Below, one piece after another: positions 15,888 through 24,564 of a DNA stretch of 44,383 bases. This stretch comes from Pirellulales bacterium (GTDB lineage: Bacteria > Planctomycetota > Planctomycetia > Pirellulales > Thermoguttaceae). Location: assembly GCA_016936015.1 (NCBI GenBank), contig JAFGPV010000082.1:1-44383 (forward strand), given 5' to 3'. Each line of letters opens with the position of its first letter. The first letter of the stretch is position 1. The notes beneath the pieces were generated by a model that was not told where the DNA came from, did no database searches, and saw only the letters and a program-made list of their open reading frames with translations. The position numbers and the translations under genes are program-made.

Positions 15888-17045
15888 TTACTTTTCCTTC
15901 ACCTGTTTGGCCCTCTCCTGAAAGAATTCTAGCCACTGCCGCATGATGCTGTCGGCGATGGTGGGATGGGGCTGGCGGTATTCCTCAAGCGTCTTGCCCC
16001 AGTAGAAACCGAGCCAGCCGGCCGCCGTCTTTTCGGAGCCGGCCAGGAATTGCTCGAACTCCCGGGGCGGGCAGTACAACGGGAAAGTCTCTTCGATCAG
16101 CACCGGCTTGCCTACGGCGAATCCGTTTAGCGTTTTCAGGGCCTCCTCGATTTTGCCCTTTTGGGGATAGACGTGGACGCTGAGAAAATCCAAATCGCCG
16201 GCGATCACCCGGGGGACAAAGCCCGAGCTCAAGCCCGGGCGGTCCAGGCTCCAATCGACCAGCCCGACGGTAATCAAGTGCCGCCGGTCGCGTTGGCGGA
16301 TGGTCGCGGCTAAGGTCTGGATCCATTTCCGCGCGATGGCCGGCCGGGGGCGCCCGCCCGGCGTCAGGGTGATGAACTGCATGAAGCATTTTCCGTCGAA
16401 GGGCGGACCGAGCCAGTCGCCGGGCGGGCGCCGGTCGCCCGGCACCACCGGCTCGTTCATCAAGTCGTAGCAGAACACCGCAGGACTGTGCTTGCAGCAA
16501 TCGGCCACGGCCTGCCAAAATCGGGCCTGGGCGGCCCAGCGCTCCGCTTCGCCGAGGGCGTCGTACCACGCCGGCACGTCCTTTTTGTGGTAGCAGCCCA
16601 AGCCCGTCAGGTCGAGATACAATCCGACCCGCTCGCCCAGGGTCAGCAGTCGGCTGAGCCGCTTCAGCGACGCTTCGTGGGGGCGTTGGGGCGAATCGAG
16701 GAACCTGCCCAGTTGCAGGTGGATCCGCACCACGTTCGCTCCGAGCTGCTTCATCTCCCGGAAGTCCTCTTCCACCTTGTCCCATTCCGCCTCCCAATAA
16801 TCTTCCAGCAGCCGGCCCCGCCGGTCGTGGTCGTAGTTGAATCCCCAGGGGACGAACCGTTTTTCGGAGCCTTCCAAAACAAACGACCGGCCGTCGGCGG
16901 CGATCTTTACCCGGGGCAGGGGGGGAGATTTTTCCGGTGTTTCCGTACTTGTCGCTTCACCGCATAAATGAAAAAAGAGAAACCCGATGCAAAATAAATC
17001 CGTCAAAGAAAAGCGGCAGATGAAGAGTCGGAGAAACAACGGCAC
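15888..17045 (-). CDS. Secreted glycoside hydrolase, cellulase-like (GH5-type)
   Basis: Predicted exported TIM-barrel glycosidase of 385 residues. The N-terminus is a hydrophobic signal (LTDLFCIGFLFFHLCGE); the Cys may be a lipobox, but this is weak. The start of the catalytic domain is RFVPWGFNYDHD. NVVRIHLQLGRF, the acid/base region FCYDLMNEPV (Glu198), DFLSVHVYPQ and the nucleophile region KPVLIEETFPLY (Glu318 or Glu319) are the classical GH5/clan A landmarks. The substrate, probably a beta-glucan or mannan, cannot be told. It stands alone on the minus strand between a convergent rhomboid gene and repeat DNA upstream. Confidence 0.85.
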   Translation of the reverse strand: MPLFLRLFICRFSLTDLFCIGFLFFHLCGEATSTETPEKSPPLPRVKIAADGRSFVLEGSEKRFVPWGFNYDHDRRGRLLEDYWEAEWDKVEEDFREMKQLGANVVRIHLQLGRFLDSPQRPHEASLKRLSRLLTLGERVGLYLDLTGLGCYHKKDVPAWYDALGEAERWAAQARFWQAVADCCKHSPAVFCYDLMNEPVVPGDRRPPGDWLGPPFDGKCFMQFITLTPGGRPRPAIARKWIQTLAATIRQRDRRHLITVGLVDWSLDRPGLSSGFVPRVIAGDLDFLSVHVYPQKGKIEEALKTLNGFAVGKPVLIEETFPLYCPPREFEQFLAGSEKTAAGWLGFYWGKTLEEYRQPHPTIADSIMRQWLEFFQERAKQVKEK

Positions 17046-17081
17046 ATTCCGTTTATGGATTCTCAGAAAATGAATCTCAAC

Positions 17082-17147
17082 TAGCCGGCGGCTAACAGCC
17101 GCCGAGAAATAAGCGAACCTTCCGCGGCGGCTGTTAGCCGCCGGCTA
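17082..17147. repeat. Inverted pair of family B repeats
   Basis: Arms CTAGCCGGCGGCTAACAGCC and GGCTGTTAGCCGCCGGCTA around a short AT-rich centre. Almost identical to 9078-9145. It lies between the glycosidase start and the gdhA end. Confidence 0.9.
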
Positions 17148-17201
17148 TCGAAACCGACTGCAATTTTCGAATATTCAGCGAACCATGAGCATCCCCGATG
17201 C

Positions 17202-18584
17202 TCACACAATTCCTTGCTGGACCATGGCGTCGGCGACCTTGACGAAGCCGGCGACGTTGGCCCCGCGGACGTAGTTGACGAACTTGTCCTTCCTGCCGTA
17301 CTTCACGCAGCTTTCGTGGATCGACTGCATGATCTTCCGCAGTTGGACGTCGACTTCCTGGCGGGTCCAGTGGGTCACGCCGGCGTTTTGGGTCATTTCC
17401 AGGCCGGAGACGGCCACGCCGCCGGCGTTGGCCGCCTTGCCGGGGCCGTAGAGGATCTTGGCGTCGAGGAAGACGTCAACCCCTTCCGGCACGGTGGGCA
17501 TGTTGGCGCCCTCCGAGACGCAGATGCACCCGTTGGCGACTAGCGTCCGGGCGTTGTCCGCGTCGATCTCGTTTTGCGTGGCGCTGGGGAAGGCCAGTTC
17601 GCAGGGGACGTTCCACGGTTTCTGGTTGGGCAGATATTTGGCGCCGGTGAACTTCTCGGCATACTCGGCGATCGGTCCCCGGCGGACGTTTTTCAACTGC
17701 ATGACCCATTGCAGTTTCTCGCCGTCGATGCCGTCCTCATCGACGACCGTTCCGCCCGAGTCGCTCAGCGTGACCGGTTTGGCGTGGCGTTCCAGAAGCT
17801 TCTCGACCGTATATTGGGCGACGTTTCCCGATCCGGAGACGACGGCCCGCTTGCCGTGGAGGCTGTCGCCGTGGGTGGCCAGCATCTCCTCGGCAAAATA
17901 GACGGCGCCGTAGCCGGTGGCCTCGGGCCGAATGGAGGAACCGCCGTACTCGACGCCCTTGCCGGTCAAGACGCCGCAGAAGCGGTCGGCGATCTTCCGG
18001 TACTGGCCGAAGAGGTAGCCGATCTCCCGGTCGCCGACGCCGATGTCGCCGGCCGGCACGTCGGTGTCGGGGCCGATGTGGCGATAGAGTTCGTTCATAA
18101 AGGACTGGCAGAATCGCATCACTTCGTTGTCGCTTTTGCCCTTGGGATCGAAGTTCGAGCCGCCCTTGGCCCCGCCCATCGAGAGCGTGGTGAGGCTGTT
18201 CTTGAAGACCTGCTCGAAGGCCAGGAACTTCAGCACGCTGAGGTTCACCGTGGGATGGAACCGCAGTCCGCCCTTGTAGGGGCCGATGGCGCTGTTCATC
18301 TGGATGCGGTACCCGCGGTTGACGTGCACTTCGCCCCGGTCGTCTACCCAGGGGACGGCGAACATGATCACCCGCTCCGGTTCGACCAACCGCTCCAGGA
18401 TCCGGGCCTGCTGATACGCCGGGGTCACCTCGACCACCGGCATCACCGAATCGATCACCTCGCGCACCGCCTGGTGGAATTCCGGCTCGTGGGGGTTCCG
18501 GGCGATCACCCGCTCCATGAAAAGGTCGACTTTTGTGGAATAGCTGGGCATGTGCCTGGAGGGTTTCGTGGTGATTTGTGCCAT
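17202..18584 (-). CDS. gdhA: NADP-type glutamate dehydrogenase
   Basis: Converts 2-oxoglutarate and ammonium to glutamate. The 460 residues match the hexameric bacterial NADP-dependent class. GYRIQMNSAIGPYKGGLRFH, MGGAKGGSNFDPKGKSD (catalytic Lys140), VPAGDIGVGDREIGYLFGQY, the dinucleotide loop SGSGNVAQY and ANAGGVAVSGLEMTQNA are all present. An AAGGAAG ribosome site precedes the ATG. It is preceded 19 bp upstream by a second, divergent glutamate dehydrogenase gene on the same strand, so both are probably transcribed together. Confidence 0.96.
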   Translation of the reverse strand: MAQITTKPSRHMPSYSTKVDLFMERVIARNPHEPEFHQAVREVIDSVMPVVEVTPAYQQARILERLVEPERVIMFAVPWVDDRGEVHVNRGYRIQMNSAIGPYKGGLRFHPTVNLSVLKFLAFEQVFKNSLTTLSMGGAKGGSNFDPKGKSDNEVMRFCQSFMNELYRHIGPDTDVPAGDIGVGDREIGYLFGQYRKIADRFCGVLTGKGVEYGGSSIRPEATGYGAVYFAEEMLATHGDSLHGKRAVVSGSGNVAQYTVEKLLERHAKPVTLSDSGGTVVDEDGIDGEKLQWVMQLKNVRRGPIAEYAEKFTGAKYLPNQKPWNVPCELAFPSATQNEIDADNARTLVANGCICVSEGANMPTVPEGVDVFLDAKILYGPGKAANAGGVAVSGLEMTQNAGVTHWTRQEVDVQLRKIMQSIHESCVKYGRKDKFVNYVRGANVAGFVKVADAMVQQGIV

Positions 18585-18603
18585 GAGAGAACTTCCTTAT
18601 AGG

Positions 18604-19857
18604 TCATGGACAACGTCCCCGGGCGAGCAGCGCTTCGTAAACGGTGGACACGGCCCGGTGCATGGCGGCGGTCCGCATCGAGAATTTCCGCTGCTCCGAC
18701 AATTCCAGAATCTGCCAGAATTTCTCGGTCATCCGCCGGGTCAACCGGGCGTTGACCTCTTCGATGGTCATTTGCTCCTGTTGAGTCTCTTGGGTGTATT
18801 CCAAGTACGAGACGAACACGCCGCCCGCGTTGCAGAGAATGTCGGGGATTATGAACACGCCCCTTTTTACCAGCATCTCGTCCGCTTCCGGCGAGGTCGG
18901 GCTGTTGGCGCCCTCCGCAACGATCGACGTCTTCAGCCGCGGGGCGTTTTCGGCGGTGATTTGATCCGCGGCGGCGGCCGGGATCAGCACGTCGCAGGGC
19001 ATTTCAAGCAGTTCTCTGCCGTCGATGGGCGTTGCGCCGGGGAAATCCTTGACCGTGTTGGAACTCTCCAGATAGCGGTCCAGGGCGTCGAGGTTGATGC
19101 CCTCCGGCTTATACACCGCGCCGTACTTGTCGCTGACGCCGATGATCTTCAATCCCTGGCGGTCGAGGGCCCGGGCGGTGTTCGATCCTACGTTGCCGTA
19201 CCCTTGCACAATCACCGTCGTCCCCGCAGGCTCCTTTTTCAGCTTTTTCAGCGCCTCGATCACGCACACCGAAACGCCGTAGCCGGTGGCCTCCCGGCGG
19301 CCGGGAATTCCGCCCAAGAGGATCGGTTTTCCCGTCACGTAGCATCCTTGGGTCGTGGCGTAACCGATGCTGTAACTCAGAGTGTCCTTGATGTAACCCA
19401 TGTCCCGTTCGCCCGTTCCCATGTCGGGAGCAGGCACGTAGGTCTGCGGCCCGATCAGGAGCACCGAATTCCGGGCAAAGCAGCGCACGAGGATTTCTTT
19501 ATCCAGCGGCGCCATGCCCTCGGGATCGGCCACGACACCCGACTTGCCCCCGCCGAAGGGCACGCCGATCAGGGCGCACTTCCACGTCATTTCCATCGCC
19601 AGTCCCGTGATGTCGTCCAGCGTCACGGTGGGCGTCATGCGGATGCCGCCCTTCGACGGTCCCAACGCCACCGTGTGCCGGACGATAAACGCCCGGTAGA
19701 ACCGCTTCTTCCCCTCGGGCATCATCGGCATCAACGTCAGTTCGATCCGCTCCTTGGGCAGGCGCAGTGAATCCAACAGGTCGGTGTCCACCTCGTTGCG
19801 GAGAATTCCCGCCGCCCTGTCAAAATGCACTAAGGTGTTTTGTAAAATGTTGGCCAT
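18604..19857 (-). CDS. Second Glu/Leu/Phe/Val dehydrogenase (probable NAD-type glutamate dehydrogenase)
   Basis: Amino-acid dehydrogenase of 417 residues from the shorter class typical of NAD- or dual-specific glutamate dehydrogenases. LGPSKGGIRMTPTVTL, the catalytic region VPFGGGKSGVVADP (Lys105), APDMGTGERDMGYIKD, the nucleotide loop VQGYGNVGSNTA and DILCNAGGVFVSYLEYTQ are present. It differs strongly from the adjacent gdhA, so it is not a recent duplicate. The pairing suggests one enzyme for assimilation and one for catabolism, which is inference. Leucine dehydrogenases are shorter, so glutamate is the better guess. Confidence 0.9.
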   Translation of the reverse strand: MANILQNTLVHFDRAAGILRNEVDTDLLDSLRLPKERIELTLMPMMPEGKKRFYRAFIVRHTVALGPSKGGIRMTPTVTLDDITGLAMEMTWKCALIGVPFGGGKSGVVADPEGMAPLDKEILVRCFARNSVLLIGPQTYVPAPDMGTGERDMGYIKDTLSYSIGYATTQGCYVTGKPILLGGIPGRREATGYGVSVCVIEALKKLKKEPAGTTVIVQGYGNVGSNTARALDRQGLKIIGVSDKYGAVYKPEGINLDALDRYLESSNTVKDFPGATPIDGRELLEMPCDVLIPAAAADQITAENAPRLKTSIVAEGANSPTSPEADEMLVKRGVFIIPDILCNAGGVFVSYLEYTQETQQEQMTIEEVNARLTRRMTEKFWQILELSEQRKFSMRTAAMHRAVSTVYEALLARGRCP

Positions 19858-19889
19858 CGTGTTGCTCGGTAAAAATATAACAATCCCTT

Positions 19890-19972
19890 GTCATTCTGAG
19901 CGGAGCGAAGAATCCGGCCCGGCAGACCGTTTCGCTTGGCACATGGAGTCAAGAATGAACTCCCGATGACAG
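19890..19972. repeat. Family D repeat (GTCATTCTGAGCG type) in a 307-bp gene-free gap
   Basis: GTCATTCTGAGCGGAGCGAAGAATC (19890-19914), with a partial inverse arm near 19953-19972 ending CGATGACAG. The family recurs as a full pair at 33128-33196. The whole gap 19858-20164, between the second glutamate dehydrogenase start and the nrdR stop, holds this repeat, an AT-rich stretch (19975-20060) and the family C element at its right end. No gene is seen there. Confidence 0.75.
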
Positions 19973-20144
19973 AAACGAAGAAAAATTCAATTTAACAAAA
20001 CGTCCTTGTCGAAGCAAGAGAACTTTTTCAAGAAGAAGGACGCAGCGGTCAGGGCCGACGTTTTTTCTCCACAATGCAGAATGCTTATATTCGGCGCCGG
20101 GAATTATTACGAAAACGAGTTTCGAGAGGATTGATGATCCAGGG

Positions 20145-20168
20145 GAAGCGGCGGGATGCCGCTGCTAC
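20145..20168. repeat. Family C repeat at the nrdR stop codon
   Basis: GAAGCGGCGGGATGCCGCTGCTAC. The minus-strand TAG stop of nrdR (20165-20167) is part of the element, exactly as the aceF stop is part of the copy at 14421. Confidence 0.85.
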
Positions 20169-20635
20169 TGATCTCCCCGGCGGTTTTCGGCCAGCATCGG
20201 CCGCAACTCTTTGACGAAATCCTGGGCGTCCTTGAACTCGCGGTACACGCTGGCGAATCGGACGTAGGCCACCGGGTCGAGATTGCGGAGCCGGCGCATG
20301 ACCATCTCGCCCAGGTCGCGGCTGGCGACCTCCGGTTCGATACGCGACTCCAGTTCGTTTTCCACGGCGCTGATGAGCGTCTCCAACTGGGCGTCGCTGA
20401 CCGGCCGCTTCCAGCAGGCCTTTTCCAATCCCTGCTTGATCTTCACCCGGTCGAACGGCTCCCGGGACCCGTCCTTCTTGACGATCTTGACCGTGGTCCC
20501 CTCCAGGCGTTCGTAGGTCGTGTAGCGCCGCCGGCAGGCCAGGCATTCGCGCCGCCGCCGGATGGCCAATCCGTCTTCGCTGAGCCGCGTGTCGATGACC
20601 CGATCGTTATCCAATTGACAAGAGGGACACTTCAT
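20165..20635 (-). CDS. nrdR: Transcriptional repressor NrdR
   Basis: ATP/dATP-responsive zinc-finger and ATP-cone repressor of ribonucleotide reductase genes. The 156 residues begin MKCPSCQLDNDRVIDTRLSE, then give RRECLACRRRYTTYERLE, which together form the four-cysteine zinc ribbon. The ATP-cone follows with KIVKKDGSREPFDRVKIKQG, and then DPVAYVRFASVYREFKDAQDF. Length and motifs are standard. It is alone on its strand, with repeat DNA on both sides. No ribonucleotide reductase gene lies in the window. Confidence 0.97.
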   Translation of the reverse strand: MKCPSCQLDNDRVIDTRLSEDGLAIRRRRECLACRRRYTTYERLEGTTVKIVKKDGSREPFDRVKIKQGLEKACWKRPVSDAQLETLISAVENELESRIEPEVASRDLGEMVMRRLRNLDPVAYVRFASVYREFKDAQDFVKELRPMLAENRRGDQ

Positions 20636-20704
20636 TATTCAGGAAGTCTCCATAAGTATGAGGCATTCGTCCAATATACATCAATCAGGGGCCTTAGGCC
20701 AGGG

Positions 20705-20782
20705 AGAATGCGGAATGCGGAGTGCGGAATGAATAATTTGACGTGAGTAATTCCGCATTCCGCACTCCACACTCTGCATTCC
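20705..20782. repeat. Inverted pair of family K repeats
   Basis: GAATGCGGAATGCGGAGTGC on the left and GCATTCCGCACTCC on the right, around an AT-rich centre. Same family as 6317-6371. It lies in the divergent gap between nrdR and the PH-domain gene. Confidence 0.85.
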
Positions 20783-20861
20783 ATCTCCCCCTTCCCCCTT
20801 TCCCTTCCCCCCTTCATAATTCACGTATTCCCAACTTCCTTCCCTTTCCGGAGGTTTTCCC

Positions 20862-21533
20862 ATGCTCTGTCCTCGATGCGGTACCGAAGTGGTAGCGGAA
20901 GCGACATTTTGCCACCAATGCGGCGTCCGGCTGGGCGAGGCGCAGGACTCCCCCTCCGACGCTGCGCCCCGGCCGGAACCAAACACACCTGACGACGCCA
21001 CGGCCGCGAAGCGGTTCCAGGAATCGGTCCGGCAGGTCGATCGCCAGAAAGAACCGGAACGCGAGTTGTGGTGCGGCGGCTATTCCTCCAAGGCCATGAT
21101 CTGGGCGTGGGTGCTCAGCGGCCTGAGCACCTTGCTGCTGTTGCTGATCGGCATCCTGTGGGTCCGCGGCGTCTCCTGGTGGATTCTCGTCCTTTTGATC
21201 GTGGCCCCGTGGATCTATTTCGGCATGGTCTTGATCTATCGCCGCTGGAGCGTCCGCTATCGGCTGACCAGCCAGCGCTTCGTCCACGAGTTGGGCATCC
21301 TCCGCCGCACGACCGACCGCATCGAGGTGCTCGACATGGACGACATCGCCTTCGAGCAGAACCTGATCGACCGCCTGGTCGGCGTGGGCACCATCCGCAT
21401 CAATTCCAGCGACCGGTCCCACCCGCTGCTGGTCCTGCGCGGCATCGACGACGTCCGCCGCGTCTCCAACCTTTTCGACGACGCCCGCCTGGCCGAACGC
21501 CGCCGCCGCGGCCTGCACATCGAGAACATCTAA
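20862..21533 (+). CDS. Zinc-ribbon plus PH-domain (bPH2/DUF304-like) membrane protein
   Basis: 223 residues, precise role unknown. The N-terminal zinc ribbon is CPRCGTEVVAEATFCHQCG (Cys3, 6, 17, 20). A charged linker, two adjoining membrane helices (about 82-103 and 107-127), then the bacterial PH-like domain with RRWSVRYRLTSQRFVHELGI and RRTTDRIEVLDMDDIAFEQN. The YRLTxxR...GxxxRxxxxI pattern is the classic mark of DUF304. The start has a CGGAGG ribosome site. Its stop TAA directly abuts the mutS ATG, so the two are translated as a coupled pair, although no functional link is known. Confidence 0.88.
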   Translation: MLCPRCGTEVVAEATFCHQCGVRLGEAQDSPSDAAPRPEPNTPDDATAAKRFQESVRQVDRQKEPERELWCGGYSSKAMIWAWVLSGLSTLLLLLIGILWVRGVSWWILVLLIVAPWIYFGMVLIYRRWSVRYRLTSQRFVHELGILRRTTDRIEVLDMDDIAFEQNLIDRLVGVGTIRINSSDRSHPLLVLRGIDDVRRVSNLFDDARLAERRRRGLHIENI

Positions 21534-24365
21534 ATGGACGTCACCCCGATGATGCGGCAGTATTCGGAAGCCAAGCGAGCCTGCCCGGAGGCGCTGCTGC
21601 TGTTCCGCATGGGCGATTTCTATGAGATGTTCTACGACGACGCCAAGACGGCCGCCCGGGTGCTGGGACTGGCGCTGACGAGCCGGGAGAAGGGCGAAAA
21701 CGCCGTCCCGATGGCCGGTTTCCCGCACCACCAGTTGGAAAGCTACCTTGGCAAGTTGATTACGGCCGGGTTCCGCGCCGCGGTCTGCGAACAGGTTGAG
21801 GATCCGAAAAAGGCCAAGGGGTTGGTCAAGCGGGAGGTCACCCGGATCGTCACGCCGGGCACCGTGACCGACGACTCCCTGTTGGATCCCCGGGAGAGCA
21901 ATTTTCTTGCCGCCATTGCGCCGGGTGAGCCGGCTGGATTGGCTTGGGTGGAACTCTCGACCGGCCGGTTCACGGCGGCCGGTTTTCCGCGCCGTCAGAT
22001 CGCCGACCAGCTCGCCCGGATTGCCCCGGCCGAGTGCCTGCTGGCCGAGGAGGACGAGCCGCTGCCGGAGCACCTCAGCGAGCGGATGATGGTCAGCCGG
22101 CGGCCCGCCTGGGCCTTTTCCGTTCAAACGGCCCAAAAAACCCTGGAAAAACACCTTGGCACGGCCACGCTCGAAGGCTTCGGGCTGACCGATTCGCCCG
22201 AGGACCAGCAGGCGATCCGGGCGGCCGGCGCGATTTTAGATTACCTGGTGGAAACCCAGAAGAGTTCGCTGGAGCACATCGACCGGCTCACGCCCTACCG
22301 CTCGTCCGGCACGCTCGAGATCGACGAGGCCAGCCGCCGCAGCCTGGAGATCACCCGCACGTTGCGCGACGGCCGCCGCGAAGGGTCGCTGCTGGCCGTG
22401 CTCGACCGCACCGTAACGGCGATGGGTTCCCGGCTGCTGGCCGAGTGGCTGGCCAATCCGCTGACCGACGCGGCGGAGATTCGCAAACGGAGCGAGGCCG
22501 TGGGCGAACTGGTGGCCGAGGCTGCGCTGAGCGCCGACCTGCACGAGACACTCCGCCGCGTGTACGACGTCGAGCGCCTGCTGGCCCGGGTGACCACCGG
22601 CCGGGCTAGTCCCCGCGACTTAAGCTTTTTGGGCCGAACGCTCCGCAGCCTGCCGGCGTTGAAGGCGAAACTCCGCGGTTGCCTCCCCTCTCCCTTTGGG
22701 AGAGGGGCAAGGGGTGAGGGCTGTTTGAGAAATAACGAAAATACACTGGATGCTACTCAGTCGGATCGCCCTCACCCTGGCCCTCTCCCAGAGGGAGAGG
22801 GGACCATTTGCATGCTTTGTGGAAATCCTCATGCGTCCAGAAAAAGCAAATTACTCAACGAGCTGGAAGCCGCCGTCGATCTCTGCCCCGACCTGCGGGC
22901 GACGCTCGACGCCGGGCTGATCGACGACTGCCCGCTTTCGAGCCGCGACGGCGGATTCATCCGCGACGGTTTCTCCGAAGAGCTGGACAACCTCCGTAAT
23001 TTGGCCCGCGGCGGCAAGCAGTGGATTGCCCAATACCAGGCCCGGGAACTGGAACGCACCGGCATCCCGAACCTGAAGGTCGGATTCAACAAGGTCTTCG
23101 GCTATTACCTCGAAGTGACCAATCCCCACCGCGATAAAATCCCCCCCGAGTACATCCGCAAACAGACGATCAAGAACGCCGAGCGGTACATCACGCCGGA
23201 ACTCAAGGAATATGAGGAGAAAGTCCTCACGGCGGATGATCGCTCCAAGGAATTGGAGTACGGCCTGTTCGTCCGGCTCCGCGAGACGGTCGCCGCCGAG
23301 CGTCGCCGGATGGCGGCCGCCGCCGCGGTCCTCGCCCGGCTCGACGTGCTGGTCGCGCTGGCCGAACTGGCCCGGCAGCGCAACTACTGCCGGCCGGAAA
23401 TCACCGGGCAACCGATATTAAAGATCATCGACGGCCGCCATCCGGTCCTGGACATCATGGAGCCGGAAGGCACTTTCGTGCCCAATGACACCCTCGTAGG
23501 GTGCGTGCAACGCACCGGTCAGGAAGTCACAAACGAATCCCTTGAACCGGTGTGTTCCACGCATCCCATTACGAATTCCGGCTCTATTCTCCTGATTACC
23601 GGCCCGAACATGGCGGGCAAGAGCACCTACATCCGGCAGGTGGCGCTGATTTCGCTCCTGACCCAGATCGGCAGCTTCGTGCCGGCCCGATCGGCCACCA
23701 TCGGCATCGCCGACCGGATCTTCGCCCGCGTCGGCGCCAGCGACGAGTTGGCCCGGGGCCAGAGCACCTTTATGGTCGAGATGACCGAAACCGCCCGGAT
23801 CCTGAACACCGCCACGCCGCGGAGCCTGGTGATCCTCGACGAGATCGGCCGGGGGACCAGCACCTACGACGGCATTTCGCTGGCCTGGGCAGCCGTCGAG
23901 TACCTGCACGAGCACCTCGGCTGCCGCACGCTCTTCGCCACGCACTATCACGAGCTGACGGACCTGGAAAAATCGCTGCCCGGCGTGAAGAATCTCAACG
24001 TGGCGGTCCGCGAGTGGCAGGACCACGTCGTCTTCCTCCACAAGATCGTCGAAGGGGCGGCCGACAAGAGCTACGGCATCCACGTCGCCCGGCTGGCCGG
24101 CGTGCCCCGCGAGGTCATCGGGCGGAGTAAAGACATCCTCGCCCAACTCGAAGAAGAGCATCTCGACGCCGAAGGCCGCGCGAAGATCGCCAAGCCCCTG
24201 AAGATCCCCGAGCGCCGCGCCCACTACCAACTCACGCTCTTCGGCGCCGATCACCCGATGCTCGACGACCTCCGCGCCCTCGACCTCGACGCCACCACAC
24301 CGCTGGAAGCCCTCCAACTGCTGCAACAATGGAAGCGACGGTTGGAAACGGAAAAAAAGAAATAA
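21534..24365 (+). CDS. mutS: DNA mismatch repair protein MutS (with two repeat-coded insertions)
   Basis: Recognises base mismatches and recruits MutL. At 943 residues it is about 70-90 longer than typical MutS1 proteins. The mismatch-reading motif is GDFYEMFYDDA (Phe29-Tyr30-Glu31). In the ATPase domain: Walker A TGPNMAGKSTYIRQ, VGASDELARGQSTFMVEM, Walker B LVILDEIGRGTSTYDG and FATHYHELTDLE. The extra length comes from two in-frame insertions. Residues about 382-425 are an inverted pair of family A repeats, in a lever loop of the core domain. Residues about 653-680 are a family F pair just before the ATPase domain. Neither disturbs a catalytic motif. The start abuts the upstream stop codon. 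Confidence 0.97.
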   Translation: MDVTPMMRQYSEAKRACPEALLLFRMGDFYEMFYDDAKTAARVLGLALTSREKGENAVPMAGFPHHQLESYLGKLITAGFRAAVCEQVEDPKKAKGLVKREVTRIVTPGTVTDDSLLDPRESNFLAAIAPGEPAGLAWVELSTGRFTAAGFPRRQIADQLARIAPAECLLAEEDEPLPEHLSERMMVSRRPAWAFSVQTAQKTLEKHLGTATLEGFGLTDSPEDQQAIRAAGAILDYLVETQKSSLEHIDRLTPYRSSGTLEIDEASRRSLEITRTLRDGRREGSLLAVLDRTVTAMGSRLLAEWLANPLTDAAEIRKRSEAVGELVAEAALSADLHETLRRVYDVERLLARVTTGRASPRDLSFLGRTLRSLPALKAKLRGCLPSPFGRGARGEGCLRNNENTLDATQSDRPHPGPLPEGEGTICMLCGNPHASRKSKLLNELEAAVDLCPDLRATLDAGLIDDCPLSSRDGGFIRDGFSEELDNLRNLARGGKQWIAQYQARELERTGIPNLKVGFNKVFGYYLEVTNPHRDKIPPEYIRKQTIKNAERYITPELKEYEEKVLTADDRSKELEYGLFVRLRETVAAERRRMAAAAAVLARLDVLVALAELARQRNYCRPEITGQPILKIIDGRHPVLDIMEPEGTFVPNDTLVGCVQRTGQEVTNESLEPVCSTHPITNSGSILLITGPNMAGKSTYIRQVALISLLTQIGSFVPARSATIGIADRIFARVGASDELARGQSTFMVEMTETARILNTATPRSLVILDEIGRGTSTYDGISLAWAAVEYLHEHLGCRTLFATHYHELTDLEKSLPGVKNLNVAVREWQDHVVFLHKIVEGAADKSYGIHVARLAGVPREVIGRSKDILAQLEEEHLDAEGRAKIAKPLKIPERRAHYQLTLFGADHPMLDDLRALDLDATTPLEALQLLQQWKRRLETEKKK
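22685..22803. repeat. Inverted pair of family A repeats inside mutS
   Basis: Copy 1 (22685-22721) and inverse copy 2 (22768-22803), 46 bp apart. They read as LPSPFGRGARGEG and RPHPGPLPEGEG. Same layout as in aceE, but copy 1 is read in a different frame. Confidence 0.93.
23495..23573. repeat. Family F inverted repeat inside mutS
   Basis: Arms CGTAGGGTGCGTGCAACGCA and TGTTCCACGCATCCCATTACG are imperfect inverses, each followed or preceded by CCGG. The translation LVGCVQRTGQEV...CSTHPITN interrupts the usual loop before the Walker A strand. Confidence 0.85.
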
Positions 24366-24564
24366 ATCTAAAAAAGGTGACAATCACTAAATTTGGCCAA
24401 CATGGATAAACAGGGGTGTTTTGGGCTGTATTGTCTCTTCATCGGTATCCATCGCTCTTACACATTTGGTTGCCTTTTGCTATCATCCCGCCGCATTGTT
24501 GGGGGGATTGCCAACAGAAGAGGCCCCCGGCCTCTTCCCGACTGAATCATCTTCGGGATAACTC

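Noticed and set aside
20814-22154. Long minus-strand frame of 446 codons opposite the PH protein and mutS
   Set aside because: Antisense shadow; composition rich in His, Gln and Asp without any motif, while both plus-strand genes are unmistakable.
24518-24536. Terminator candidate after mutS (AAGAGGC/GCCTCTT hairpin)
   Set aside because: No U-tract follows, it is over 150 bp from the stop and close to the next gene, so I did not list it.
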